55,410 nt of DNA from Gammaproteobacteria bacterium (lineage in GTDB: Bacteria > Pseudomonadota > Gammaproteobacteria > SZUA-152), in the NCBI GenBank assembly GCA_029882975.1, contig JAOUJW010000032.1, positions 1-55,410 of the forward strand, written 5' to 3'. Each line of letters begins with the position of its first letter. Within the stretch, counting starts at the first letter, position 1. Positions 24,440-33,299 of the stretch are shown one piece after another. The position numbers were made by a program, and so were the translations under genes. The notes below the pieces were generated by a model that made no database searches, had not been told where the DNA came from, and saw nothing but the letters and a program-made list of their open reading frames with translations.

Positions 24440-25446
24440 TGGATTTCCTCTGTAGCAGGGGAGTCCGGAGCCGTGAGATTTTTTTGTTCCGACACGGTGA
24501 GATTTATAAAAATTTGTTCCAGTGATTGTTGCTCCGGGGTCAGTTGGTTAAGTTGCCAATTTTTTTCCACTGAAAGCTTGACCAGCTGTTGCGCAGGGCT
24601 TTGATGTGCTTGATGGCGCATGCGAAAGCGGTGATCATCCAGGCGTTCTATTGAATCCATTGATGTTATGGCGGCGAAGTCGCTTACTTGACGTTTGGTG
24701 TCAAATCCGACAATGAGGCTGCGGCTGTGTAAATGGTTTTCCAATCGATCCACTTGTTCTTGCAGTACCAGTTTACCATTGTTGATTATTTGCACACGGT
24801 CACACACCGCCTGTACTTCAGATAATATGTGAGTGGATAAGATAACGCCGTGGTCTTTACCTAACTCCTGAATCAAATCTCTCACTCCACGAATCTGTTT
24901 CGGATCCAGACCTACGGTGGGTTCATCCAGAATAATAACCGGCGGTTGGTGAATGATCGCTTGGGCGATGCCGACACGTTGTTGATAACCCTTGGACAAG
25001 TTACCAATGAGTCGATTTTGAACCGGTCCGAGCTCCAGGCGTTGCAGGGTGCTGCCCACACGAGAGGACAACCGGGATGGATCAATGCGATGCAGACGGG
25101 CGCAAAATCTTAGGTATTCCTCAACGGTGAATTCCTTGTATAAGGGAGGCTGTTCGGGCAAATAGCCAATATTGCTCTTGGCTTGCCGCGGCTGTTCCAG
25201 CAAATCAATACCGTTGATCTGTATTTCACCGCGAGTGGCGGCCAAATTTCCCGTAAGTAACTGCATGGTGGTGGATTTGCCTGCACCGTTGGGACCTAGA
25301 AAACCCAGTATTTCACCACGGTGCAGCTCAAAGCTCACGTCATCCACGGCCTTGATGTTGCCGAAATAACGGCTCAGGGCGGTCACTTTAATGTAGCAGT
25401 GTTTGTCCCTATCGCTGTGTTCTTCTGTCATGGTTTGGCTGTGCAT
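24436..25446 (-). CDS. ABC transporter ATP-binding protein (GldA-like)
   Basis: 336 residues. Walker A GPNGAGKST, signature LSKGYQQRVG, Walker B VIILDEPTVGLD and the H-loop STHIL are all present. A C-terminal extension of about 90 residues follows the nucleotide-binding domain, as is common in this subfamily. With the permease, GldG-like and DUF4340 proteins it makes a four-gene Gld-like system. The N-terminus is uncertain: ATG 25446 and ATG 25431 (MTEEHSD) are both possible. Confidence 0.92.
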   Translation of the reverse strand: MHSQTMTEEHSDRDKHCYIKVTALSRYFGNIKAVDDVSFELHRGEILGFLGPNGAGKSTTMQLLTGNLAATRGEIQINGIDLLEQPRQAKSNIGYLPEQPPLYKEFTVEEYLRFCARLHRIDPSRLSSRVGSTLQRLELGPVQNRLIGNLSKGYQQRVGIAQAIIHQPPVIILDEPTVGLDPKQIRGVRDLIQELGKDHGVILSTHILSEVQAVCDRVQIINNGKLVLQEQVDRLENHLHSRSLIVGFDTKRQVSDFAAITSMDSIERLDDHRFRMRHQAHQSPAQQLVKLSVEKNWQLNQLTPEQQSLEQIFINLTVSEQKNLTAPDSPATEEIQ

Positions 25447-25628
25447 GTGCTCTGTTTTGCGGTTACCAGCGCTGGATTTTACACGAATTGAGCTCGGCCC
25501 TGAAACCGGGGTTTTGCATCCGGCTATGCCTCAAGGTTCAATGCCGTGTGCCTTGGTTTGATCAATTATTCACCTTTTCGTTCCATACTCGTCATAGGCT
25601 GCTATAGTTTGTTGAGTATTAACCATAG

Positions 25629-26696
25629 ATGAAATACGGTATGACACAAAGTCTTTGTGAGCGGTTTGGGTTTACGCAAGAAAAAATTCGAGAACGCCTC
25701 ATTTTGTTGGATCTAGGCGACAAGGATTATGTATTGGCGGGGCGTTTACAGCAGGAAGTCATAGTGCCCAATTTTCCGCTTATCATGAATGCGTTTTTCG
25801 ACGGTTTCACTTCGCATCCGGAAGTAAAAACATTCATAAAGGATGAGGCCGCCGGTAAGCGTATCAAGAAGATCATTACCACTTTTTTGCTCAGTTTGGG
25901 CAGTGGTTTTGACAGCAGAAAGTATTTTGAACATCGCTTACACGTGGGTTTGGCTCACGGGGATGTGGGTTTGTCCCTAAGCCTATATTTATGTGCTTAC
26001 CGTGGATTAACTCAAAGTATTATTAACCATTTCCCTCAAACGGTGCGCGATGATCAGCAGCATTATGAGCAACTGGTGGAGTTTCTTTACAAAATTAATG
26101 CTCTGGATATGTCGCTGGCCATAGAAACCTATCACGGAGCCCAAGTGCAGAACCTGGAGGCGTCTATCACGGGGATACGTTCTCAGGCGGCGGAGTTTCA
26201 GAAAAAAGCCATTACAGATGCGCTAACGGGTATCGTCAACCGTGAGCAAGTGTTTACCGAATTAAGCCGGGCGTTGGAGCAATCTCGAGAAAATCGTACC
26301 CCTATTTGCCTGGCTATGGCGGATATTGACCATTTTAAGAAAGTAAACGACAGCCACGGTCACCAGGTCGGTGATTCGGTGCTTATTGACGTGGCCCGGC
26401 GTATAAAAGCCTCGTTACGCGGTAAAGATGTGGTCGGCCGGTATGGCGGGGAGGAGTTTATGTTGATCTTACATAATATCCCCTTGGATACAGCCCAAAA
26501 AATAGCCCAGCGTATCCGTTTACGTATTGCCGATCACCCTATAAATTTGGCCGATTTAATTTTGTCGGTGACTATGAGTTTCGGTTTGACCATGGCCAGG
26601 CCGGAGGATACGGTGGAGACCTTGGTCAAACGAGCGGATGAAGCTTTGTATGCGGCGAAGCATGGGGGGCGTAATAAAGTGGTTGTCTCTGAGTGA
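25629..26696 (+). CDS. Globin-coupled diguanylate cyclase (protoglobin-GGDEF)
   Basis: 355 residues. The first 165 residues look like a globin-coupled sensor domain; H110 in VGLAHGDVGLSLSLY is the likely proximal haem ligand. A helical linker follows. The GGDEF domain spans about 195-355, with MADIDHFKKVND for metal and substrate binding and an active-site GGEEF at 273-277. An RxxD inhibitory site (R264-D267) sits exactly five residues before it, so product feedback is expected. By family knowledge it would make cyclic di-GMP in response to oxygen or another haem ligand. An internal Met at residue 5 is an alternative start. Confidence 0.87.
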   Translation: MKYGMTQSLCERFGFTQEKIRERLILLDLGDKDYVLAGRLQQEVIVPNFPLIMNAFFDGFTSHPEVKTFIKDEAAGKRIKKIITTFLLSLGSGFDSRKYFEHRLHVGLAHGDVGLSLSLYLCAYRGLTQSIINHFPQTVRDDQQHYEQLVEFLYKINALDMSLAIETYHGAQVQNLEASITGIRSQAAEFQKKAITDALTGIVNREQVFTELSRALEQSRENRTPICLAMADIDHFKKVNDSHGHQVGDSVLIDVARRIKASLRGKDVVGRYGGEEFMLILHNIPLDTAQKIAQRIRLRIADHPINLADLILSVTMSFGLTMARPEDTVETLVKRADEALYAAKHGGRNKVVVSE

Positions 26697-26802
26697 GTTT
26701 GTCTCAGGCAGAATTTGCCTTAGCTAAGATTGTGTAAGTCAAGCTTGCCGCAGAAAGCGGTTACAAGCGATTCCTTTCTACACCAGTGCGCGGGACCACT
26801 CC

Positions 26803-27528
26803 ATGTCCGAGCCGACGATTGTCGCTATTCTGCTTGCAGCTGCCTGCATACACGGACTATTGGGATTTGGTTTTCCCATGTTATCCACGCCGGTGCTGTT
26901 ACTGTGGTTAGAGTTGCCTTTGGTCGTTATGGTGACTTTGTTCCCTACAGTGACGATCAATATCATCAGCATCTCAGCGGAAAAACAGTGGCGTGAGGCC
27001 TTTCGGCGTTACTGGCCTATCCCTGTGTTTACCATTGCGGGCAGTTTGCTTGGTACACAGGTTTTACTGCATACCGACCCGCAACCGCTGCGATTACTGC
27101 TTGCCGTGTTGTTGATTGTTTATCTGGTGGCGGAACGGTTACCGCAGGCGCAGACGGAGCGGCGGGTCCCGCCGTTCGCCATGGGGTTGTTCGGGTTTGG
27201 TCTGGGTTTGATGGGAGGCATGATCAATATTATTGCACCGGCCATTGTGATGTACGCCCTGTTTACACGTATGGATGCCACGTTGATGGTGGCAACTTTC
27301 AATTTTAGTTTTTTGATCAGCAAAAGCGGTCAGATCATAGGTTTTCTCGCCAATTCGGCCTTTGACTGGCAGGTGGTGAAGTTTACGCTGCTGCTTTTGC
27401 CCTTCATCGTGTTAATGCTGTGGTTGGGCATGCGCTTGCGTAAGCGCATGAATACGGATAACTATAAGAAGCTGTTACGGTTGAGTTTATGGGTGATTGC
27501 CTTGGTTCTCCTGGTGGACAGTGTTTAA
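26803..27528 (+). CDS. TSUP (TauE/SafE) family membrane permease
   Basis: 241 residues with about seven or eight membrane segments. The N-terminal IHGLLGFGFPMLSTPVLLL and the internal repeat MGLFGFGLGLMGGMINIIAPAIVMY carry the glycine-rich pattern of TauE/SafE permeases. Members move sulfite, sulfonates or other organic anions; the substrate here is not known. The gene is followed 74 bp later by a HyuA-like gene on the same strand, which may share its transcript. Confidence 0.88.
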   Translation: MSEPTIVAILLAAACIHGLLGFGFPMLSTPVLLLWLELPLVVMVTLFPTVTINIISISAEKQWREAFRRYWPIPVFTIAGSLLGTQVLLHTDPQPLRLLLAVLLIVYLVAERLPQAQTERRVPPFAMGLFGFGLGLMGGMINIIAPAIVMYALFTRMDATLMVATFNFSFLISKSGQIIGFLANSAFDWQVVKFTLLLLPFIVLMLWLGMRLRKRMNTDNYKKLLRLSLWVIALVLLVDSV

Positions 27529-27602
27529 CGCTGACATACTGTGACCCCGCGCCAACTCTGGTAAACTTGCTGTTCGACACAGAGTATAGACAAGAGAAAA
27601 GT

Positions 27603-29648
27603 ATGGGTGTTTTAGACAGAGTCGTACTAGGGGTGGATACCGGTGGCACGTTCACCGATTTCGTCCTGCTCTGCAATAACACCGTACGTATCCATAAAGT
27701 TTTATCTACCCCCAAAGCTCCGGAGCTGGCTATTTTGCAGGGTATGCGCGAGCTGGGTTTGCAGCAGTTGTCTTGTCTGGATTTATTTGTGGTTCATGGT
27801 TCTACGGTAGCCACGAATGCGGTATTGGAGGGGAAGGGGGTTCGCACTGCCTATATCACCAATTATGGTTTGGGTGACGTGCTGAGTATTGGTCGCCAGG
27901 CCCGCAAACAGCTATATAACCTGCAGCCCCCTAAAACGCATCCGCCCGTCCCCAAAGCATTGTGTCTGGAAACCGGAGGGCGCTTGGGTGCCGATGCCTC
28001 TGTGGTGGACCCTCTGAGCACATCAGAGTTGCAGCAGTTGCGTCGGCAATTGCAACAACTGAAACCGGAAGCCGTGGCCGTGAACTTATTGTTTTCCTTT
28101 CTGGACGATCGGTTTGAGCAGCAAGTGGCCGATATCGTACCGGAGGATATGTTTGTGTCATTGTCCTCACAAGTGCTTCCCGAATGTAAGGAATATGAAC
28201 GCGGTATTAGTACCTGGCTCAATGCTTGTGTCGGACCCATTGTTGCGGGGTATTTGCAACGCCTGTGTGACGGGGTGGCACACTTCGAAACCAAAACAGC
28301 TACGCAAACCGGGCCGCAAAGATCGGCGGTTTCCATTATGCAAAGTGCCGGCGGTACCATCGCAGCCGATCAGGCGGCGCTGCGTTCGGTGGAATTACTG
28401 CTGTCGGGTCCGGCCGGTGGCTTGTCGGGGGCGCAGTACGTGGCCCGCTATTCGGATCGCCGGCGTTTGCTTACATTTGATATGGGGGGGACTTCCACTG
28501 ATGTGGCGTTGATCGATGGGGACATTGTACTGACATCAGAGGGTAGCATCGGGGACTATCCGGTGGGTGTCCCCCAGGTTGATATGCACACCATCGGTGC
28601 CGGTGGGGGCTCCATTGCCATGGTGGATGAAGGCGGTATATTGCAAGTGGGGCCGCAGTCGGCCGGTGCTGACCCAGGACCTGCCTGTTATGGGAAAGGC
28701 GGTCAACAAGTGACGGTGACCGATGCTAATTTGGTGCTGGGGCGGTTACGGCCCGATTTGTTTCTGGGGGGAGGTATGACATTGGATGTCGCGGCAGCCC
28801 AACATGCCATACAGGCATTGGCCCGCGATTTGGGTATGAGTGTGACTCAAACGGCTTTGGGCGTAATTCAAGTGGTGAACGAGCACATGGCCCGCGCTTT
28901 ACGAGTGATGTCGGTGCAGCGGGGGCTGGACCCTAAAAGCCTGACCCTGGTGAGTTTCGGTGGTGCCGGTGGCTTGCATGTTTGTGCCCTGGCGGAAGCT
29001 CTCGCCATGCCCGAAGCCATTGTGCCGGTGCACGCAGGGGTGTTATCGGCCCTGGGCATGCTAGTGGCGCCCAGGTCACGACAACTGTCCCAGGGGATGG
29101 CCCAAACCCTGGGGGATAGGAGTCAGGAGCAGTTGACCCCGGTGTTTGAGCAAATGCGCCAACAGGCTGCCCAGGCATTGCTAAGTGAGGGGTTACAGGA
29201 GTCCCAACTGCAAACCCAAAATAGCGTGGATTTGCGTTACACCGGGCAGAGTTACGCACTCAATGTTCCCTGGCTTGACGCCGAGCAAAGTCGCTCCTAT
29301 TTTGAGCAGCTGCATCTTAATCGCTATGGTCATAAGATGGAGCTGGACGTGGAGTTGGTGACTGCCAGAACCAAGGTTTGTGGTAGCAGTGAACCCTTGG
29401 AGCTTGCGGTTTTGCCGGGCCATGATGTCGCCAAGGGGGTAGATCCGATTTGGGTGGAATTACCGGGAATGGGTGCCGATGCGGAACAGACCCAAACCGT
29501 ACCGGTATTGCAGCGACAGCACCTGGGTGCCGGTTTTGCAATGGACGGTCCGCTGTTGATCACGGAAACCGTTTCCACAACCTATGTGCAATCGGGTTGG
29601 CGCTGTCGCCTGGACGACGTGGGGAATATATTACTGGCAAGGCTCTGA
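27603..29648 (+). CDS. Hydantoinase/oxoprolinase family protein (HyuA-like)
   Basis: 681 residues from ATG 27603 (MGVLDRVVLGVDTGGTFTD); the frame is open to 27489 but that part overlaps the permease gene. The N-terminal ATPase-like phosphate motif VDTGGTFTDF, the HGSTVATNAVLEGKG region near 65, the GGTSTDVALIDG motif (near 300) and AGGGSIA are those of HyuA/N-methylhydantoinase A. The substrates of this family are cyclic amides (5-oxoproline, hydantoins) or, in relatives, acetone and acetophenone. No HyuB partner is seen in the window, so the activity remains open. Confidence 0.87.
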   Translation: MGVLDRVVLGVDTGGTFTDFVLLCNNTVRIHKVLSTPKAPELAILQGMRELGLQQLSCLDLFVVHGSTVATNAVLEGKGVRTAYITNYGLGDVLSIGRQARKQLYNLQPPKTHPPVPKALCLETGGRLGADASVVDPLSTSELQQLRRQLQQLKPEAVAVNLLFSFLDDRFEQQVADIVPEDMFVSLSSQVLPECKEYERGISTWLNACVGPIVAGYLQRLCDGVAHFETKTATQTGPQRSAVSIMQSAGGTIAADQAALRSVELLLSGPAGGLSGAQYVARYSDRRRLLTFDMGGTSTDVALIDGDIVLTSEGSIGDYPVGVPQVDMHTIGAGGGSIAMVDEGGILQVGPQSAGADPGPACYGKGGQQVTVTDANLVLGRLRPDLFLGGGMTLDVAAAQHAIQALARDLGMSVTQTALGVIQVVNEHMARALRVMSVQRGLDPKSLTLVSFGGAGGLHVCALAEALAMPEAIVPVHAGVLSALGMLVAPRSRQLSQGMAQTLGDRSQEQLTPVFEQMRQQAAQALLSEGLQESQLQTQNSVDLRYTGQSYALNVPWLDAEQSRSYFEQLHLNRYGHKMELDVELVTARTKVCGSSEPLELAVLPGHDVAKGVDPIWVELPGMGADAEQTQTVPVLQRQHLGAGFAMDGPLLITETVSTTYVQSGWRCRLDDVGNILLARL

Positions 29649-29661
29649 GAGGGCTTGGTGT

Positions 29662-30555
29662 TTATAAGCTCCGTTGCCATTCCTGGCGTAAGGACACCTG
29701 TTCCGGTGTGGTCAGCGCCTTATCCAGCAGTTCCAGCAGGCGCGGTTTGTCTCGGCCCAATACGCCTTTCAAAATCAGATAGTTCGAAGCATGGTCGCTG
29801 CGGAACAAGGTACTGTCCAATTCCGTATGGGATAGAAACGTACGCATTTCCTGAAACAAACCGGCTTGATCCAATAACTGCAGACCTTCGGGGAAATGGG
29901 ATAAAAAACGTTGTTTGCCCATGGGAAAGCTCAATACCAAGGTGGCGAGATAGTGGGGTTGCGCGGCATTGACCAGACGGGCCGAATTAAGCGCATGTTG
30001 TTGTGAATACACATCACCACCCAGCCCGTTGAGAATCATCACTGAGGTTTTAATGCCCGCTAAACGCAGTTTTTGTAAGGCCTCAACACTGGAGTCGAAG
30101 CTCTCTCCTTTTTGAATGCGCTGTAGTAGTTCGTCGTCACCGGTCTCTGCGCCGATGTAGGCCAAGCCTAATCCGGCATCGTGTAGCTCTTTGAGTTCGG
30201 CCACGGATTTGGTCTTTACATTGCGTGGCAGGCAATACGCGGATACCCGGGTAACTTGGGGCATATAGCGGCGAATTTGTTCCAATATGGCCAACAAGCG
30301 TCGAGTGGACAATACCATGGCATCACCATCGGCCAGAAAGACACGACGGCTGAAGGGCATGGATTCTGCGGCCGCTTCGATTTCTGCCAAGACCTGAGGT
30401 TCTTTCTTAACACTGAATTTTTTTTGCGGTGCGGTGTACATTTCGCAAAAGGCACAGCGATTCCAGGAGCAACCATTAGTCACTTGTAAAATCAGCGAAT
30501 TGGCTTCGCTGGGTGGGCGGAATAAGGGCTGGATATAGTCGGGAAATTCGCTCAT
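29662..30555 (-). CDS. Radical SAM protein
   Basis: 297 residues. The iron-sulfur cluster motif is C-x4-C-x2-C (NGCSWNRCAFC) near residue 29, a variant of the usual C-x3-C. The rest of the partial TIM barrel is visible: VFLADGDAMVL, VSAYCLPRNVKTKS and YIGAETGDDELLQRI (glutamate of the GAESG-like strand). No extra cluster motif or B12 domain is seen. Members of this subfamily are widespread but mostly uncharacterised. It is convergent with the HyuA-like gene (13 bp gap). Confidence 0.88.
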   Translation of the reverse strand: MSEFPDYIQPLFRPPSEANSLILQVTNGCSWNRCAFCEMYTAPQKKFSVKKEPQVLAEIEAAAESMPFSRRVFLADGDAMVLSTRRLLAILEQIRRYMPQVTRVSAYCLPRNVKTKSVAELKELHDAGLGLAYIGAETGDDELLQRIQKGESFDSSVEALQKLRLAGIKTSVMILNGLGGDVYSQQHALNSARLVNAAQPHYLATLVLSFPMGKQRFLSHFPEGLQLLDQAGLFQEMRTFLSHTELDSTLFRSDHASNYLILKGVLGRDKPRLLELLDKALTTPEQVSLRQEWQRSL

Positions 30556-30626
30556 CAGGATATTGCCGGTGCTGCCCTACCACTCATCATATATTTATCC
30601 TCGTTTAATCCTATGGTAGCAAATTA

Positions 30627-31547
30627 CTAACGATCACGCTCCAGTAAGATGGGAAGATCTGAAAAATCCAGCCCGCTGGCAATCACCGCTTCGCTCTTGC
30701 CTTTTACCATCAAGCTTTGTGCTCTTTGGGTACACAGTTCCCCGGGCAAATGTTGGTAGCTGCTTTGACTAATAACAATATCTTTGCCCAAATCCTTAGA
30801 GGCACTTTCCAACCGAAAGGCGATATTGACGGCATCGCCTATGGCCGTGTTTTCCTGGCTGAAATCCACCGCTGCCGAACCGGTGTTTATACCCACTCCC
30901 ACAACAATAGGGTGAGGTAACTGCGTGTATTGTTCATTCATGCGCAGACAAATCCGGTTGAGTTCATTTGCGGTTCTCAGAGCGCTCATAACGGACTCAG
31001 ATGCCTTTTTTGATTCCCAGCGCGCATAGACACAGTCCCCGATGAATTTGTCCACCGTACCGTGGTTGTCCGCCACCACTTGGGCCACCTCGCGGGACCA
31101 TTGGCCGATCACCTGGGTCAGGGTTTCAATGGGTAAGGATTCGGAAAGCTGGGTGAAGTTGCGGATATCTGAGATCAGTACCGTAATTTCGGCTACCCGC
31201 ACTGTTTTGGAAATGACCGTTTTTTCAGGGATATCCACCGAAGTTACCACCTCGGCGTGTTCCTTTTTAAACTCAAAAGAGGATGATCCGATACGAATGG
31301 TATCTCCGTCCTTGACCACAGTGGGCTCGCTGATGCGCCGATCATTTAGAAACGTACCGTTGGTACTGCCCATATCTGTCAAAACGTAGGCATTTCCCCG
31401 CATTTGTCGCAATACGGCATGGTTGCGTGAAGCCAGAGGGTCGCTCAAAGTGACATCGCTGTGCGAGTCACGGCCAAATGTCAGCCCCGATTCACACACA
31501 AAGGTTTGGGTTTGTCCGTCAATTTCCGAGATAAGCCGCGCTGTCAT
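30627..31547 (-). CDS. FHA-domain adenylyl cyclase (class III)
   Basis: 306 residues. The N-terminal forkhead-associated domain (about 1-95) has GR at 25-26, SRNH at 40-43 and TNGT at 62-65, the phosphothreonine-binding residues. The C-terminal class III cyclase domain has both metal aspartates (D127 in ISDIRNFT, D171 in FIGDCVYARW), K167 and the transition-state pair N241/R245 (GDAVNIAFRLES). Nothing essential seems missing, so it should make cAMP. The FHA domain suggests control by a Ser/Thr-phosphorylated partner. A PPM phosphatase lies at 33993 and SrkA at 44602, but a link is only speculation. Confidence 0.9.
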   Translation of the reverse strand: MTARLISEIDGQTQTFVCESGLTFGRDSHSDVTLSDPLASRNHAVLRQMRGNAYVLTDMGSTNGTFLNDRRISEPTVVKDGDTIRIGSSSFEFKKEHAEVVTSVDIPEKTVISKTVRVAEITVLISDIRNFTQLSESLPIETLTQVIGQWSREVAQVVADNHGTVDKFIGDCVYARWESKKASESVMSALRTANELNRICLRMNEQYTQLPHPIVVGVGINTGSAAVDFSQENTAIGDAVNIAFRLESASKDLGKDIVISQSSYQHLPGELCTQRAQSLMVKGKSEAVIASGLDFSDLPILLERDR

Positions 31548-31728
31548 GATATGGAGACCAAGTGTGTCAAACTGTGGATAAAACTCTACCCTTACCTATC
31601 GGCGCTTGCGCGGTTTAGTTGAAGACTGGCTAATAATTAATCCTGACGGAAATGCTACAAGCCGCTTTGGCAATTGTTTTTGATCTGGTTATACTGGCAT
31701 GAGTAAACAGCCAAAAGGAGGGACATTG

Positions 31729-31983
31729 ATGCAAAAAACAAAATGGGCATTTATCCTATGGGTGTTGGTTGTCCTAACAGGCTGTGCGTCCGGCGGTGGG
31801 GTGCAAAACGCCTGTGATGCAATTGCTGAGGGTTCTGAATTTGCTGAGGCTTCCGGAGAAAGTGCTCAGGCAATGTGTTCGGCGGTGAAATCCTGCCAAT
31901 ACATAGCCCCGTTACGCTGTATTTGTCCTGCAGATGGGGAATGTATTTGTGCCGGTTCCGATGCGCGCTGTGCTCAAATGTAG
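31729..31983 (+). CDS. Small cysteine-rich lipoprotein
   Basis: 84 residues from ATG 31729 (MQKTKWAFILWVLVV), chosen because AAAAGGAGGGA lies about 8 nt upstream; an ATG at 31699 is open but less likely. The lipobox is LTGC. The mature part is small and Cys-rich, with seven further cysteines, including a CPADGECIC cluster near the end, suggesting disulfide bonds or metal binding. I do not recognise the family. Divergent from the FHA-cyclase gene. Confidence 0.7.
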   Translation: MQKTKWAFILWVLVVLTGCASGGGVQNACDAIAEGSEFAEASGESAQAMCSAVKSCQYIAPLRCICPADGECICAGSDARCAQM

Positions 31984-32006
31984 TTTGCGGCGACTGAGGA
32001 GAACTA

Positions 32007-32180
32007 TCAATCACCTTCGAAAATCATCAGGATCTCTTTAAGCCCGCTGTCCAAAATGGCTTCTGGTGGAACCTGCAGTGTCGCCAGAATAACGGCGGTA
32101 AACGCCGTGTAAACAATGACGCCATTGAGTAGTAATATAAACAAATCATTTTTTAGTAGGGTTTCCACTGTTTGTTTCAT
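32007..32180 (-). CDS. Small single-pass membrane protein
   Basis: About 57 residues from ATG 32180 (MKQTVETLLKND), 6-9 nt after an AAGGAA ribosome binding site; the frame is open to 32201. One strong hydrophobic segment (LFILLLNGVIVYTAFTAVILATL) is followed by an acidic tail (GLKEILMIFEGD). The gene is short, but the clear ribosome binding site and typical composition make it believable. Function unknown. Confidence 0.5.
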   Translation of the reverse strand: MKQTVETLLKNDLFILLLNGVIVYTAFTAVILATLQVPPEAILDSGLKEILMIFEGD

Positions 32181-32201
32181 ATAGTTTCCTTGTGGCAACA
32201 A

Positions 32202-32552
32202 TATTCGAGCTTAGAGATGATTGATGCTATAGGGTTTCGGTCGTTTCAGCGGAAAACTTTAGAAAAGGTGGTCTCTGGAACGAAAACTAAACCGGGCTGC
32301 AACTACGTAGCTTTGAAAGCGTCAAATAAATTTTGATGAGCAAATAGCATGCCCAGCGTGATTTTTGTCATTTGCGCCAAAGAGAGTCCTGCCAATACAG
32401 CCACATAAGTGCAGGTGCTCACCGGGTGAGCGGCGAATCTTTGACAGAGGAACCCAGCTTAGTGTGTGGAGCACGCTAAGAGAACGTAACAACTTACTGA
32501 AGTATCCTTTGGCGGTAGTTTCCGCCAACCGGTCAGATTTATAGGGTGATAA
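32202..32552. other. Intergenic region upstream of map, with a hairpin
   Basis: No gene seen in 351 bp. A 9-bp stem with one G-T pair, CTTAGTGTG (32458-32466) / CACGCTAAG (32472-32480), lies about 75 bp before the map start and is not followed by a T-run. It could fold in the map leader or be an operator. Otherwise nothing notable. Confidence 0.45.
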
Positions 32553-33299
32553 ATGACGATAGAAAACGAAAAGGATCTGGAACACTTGCGCACCATAGGC
32601 AAAATTGTCGGTACCGTGCTGAATACCATGATTCAAAAAACAGAGCCGGGCATGACGACCCGTGAATTGGACGTGATTGGAAAACATTTGCTGGATCATT
32701 ATGGAGCCAGGTCTGCGCCCCAATTAAGCTATAACTTTCCGGGTGCGACGTGTATCAGCATCAATGAGGAGGCGGCCCATGGTATTCCAGGCGAGCGAGT
32801 GATTCAAAAAGGGGACATGGTCAATATAGATGTCTCCGCTGAGTTGGATGGTTATTTTGCAGATACCGGAGGAAGTTTTGTGGTGCCTCCGGTTTCACCC
32901 TTAAAGCAGCGCTTGTGTCAGGCAACCCAGCAGGCTTTATACTCAGCCATATCCAAAGCACAAGCGGATCAACCAATTAATGTAATCGGTAAAGCTATTC
33001 AAAAAGTAGCCAAGGACAAAGGTTATAAGGTAATAAAAAATTTGTGCAGTCATGGGGTGGGGCGTGCCTTACATGAGGAGCCCAAAGAGATCCCGGGGTA
33101 TTACGACCCCAAAGACAAGCGGCGTTTGTGGGAGGGGCTGGTGATTACGATAGAGCCGTTTTTGTCAACCAAAAGCCGATTTGTTACAGAAGCCGGTGAC
33201 GGTTGGACTCTAGCTGCTGCCGCGGGAAATCTGTCTGCACAGTATGAGCACACAATGGTAATCACTAAAGGCAGGCCCATATTGCTCACGGAGGTCTAA
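32553..33299 (+). CDS. map: Methionine aminopeptidase, type I
   Basis: 248 residues, normal for bacterial type I enzymes. The five metal ligands of the pita-bread fold are visible: Asp in NIDVSA, Asp in FADTGGS, His in CSHGVGR, Glu in ITIEPF and Glu in QYEHTM, and the substrate His in AAHGIP. It removes the initiator Met from new proteins. The stop codon directly abuts the lspA start, so the two form a bicistronic unit. Many bacteria carry map beside rpsB; this one does not, so a second map elsewhere is possible. Confidence 0.95.
   Translation: MTIENEKDLEHLRTIGKIVGTVLNTMIQKTEPGMTTRELDVIGKHLLDHYGARSAPQLSYNFPGATCISINEEAAHGIPGERVIQKGDMVNIDVSAELDGYFADTGGSFVVPPVSPLKQRLCQATQQALYSAISKAQADQPINVIGKAIQKVAKDKGYKVIKNLCSHGVGRALHEEPKEIPGYYDPKDKRRLWEGLVITIEPFLSTKSRFVTEAGDGWTLAAAAGNLSAQYEHTMVITKGRPILLTEV

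Noticed and set aside
27489-27602. Upstream extension of the HyuA-like gene
   Set aside because: It would overlap the TSUP gene end and lacks family similarity; the family start is at 27603.
32322-32723. Open frame on - strand opposite the start of map
   Set aside because: It overlaps the strongly supported map gene and shows no family features.
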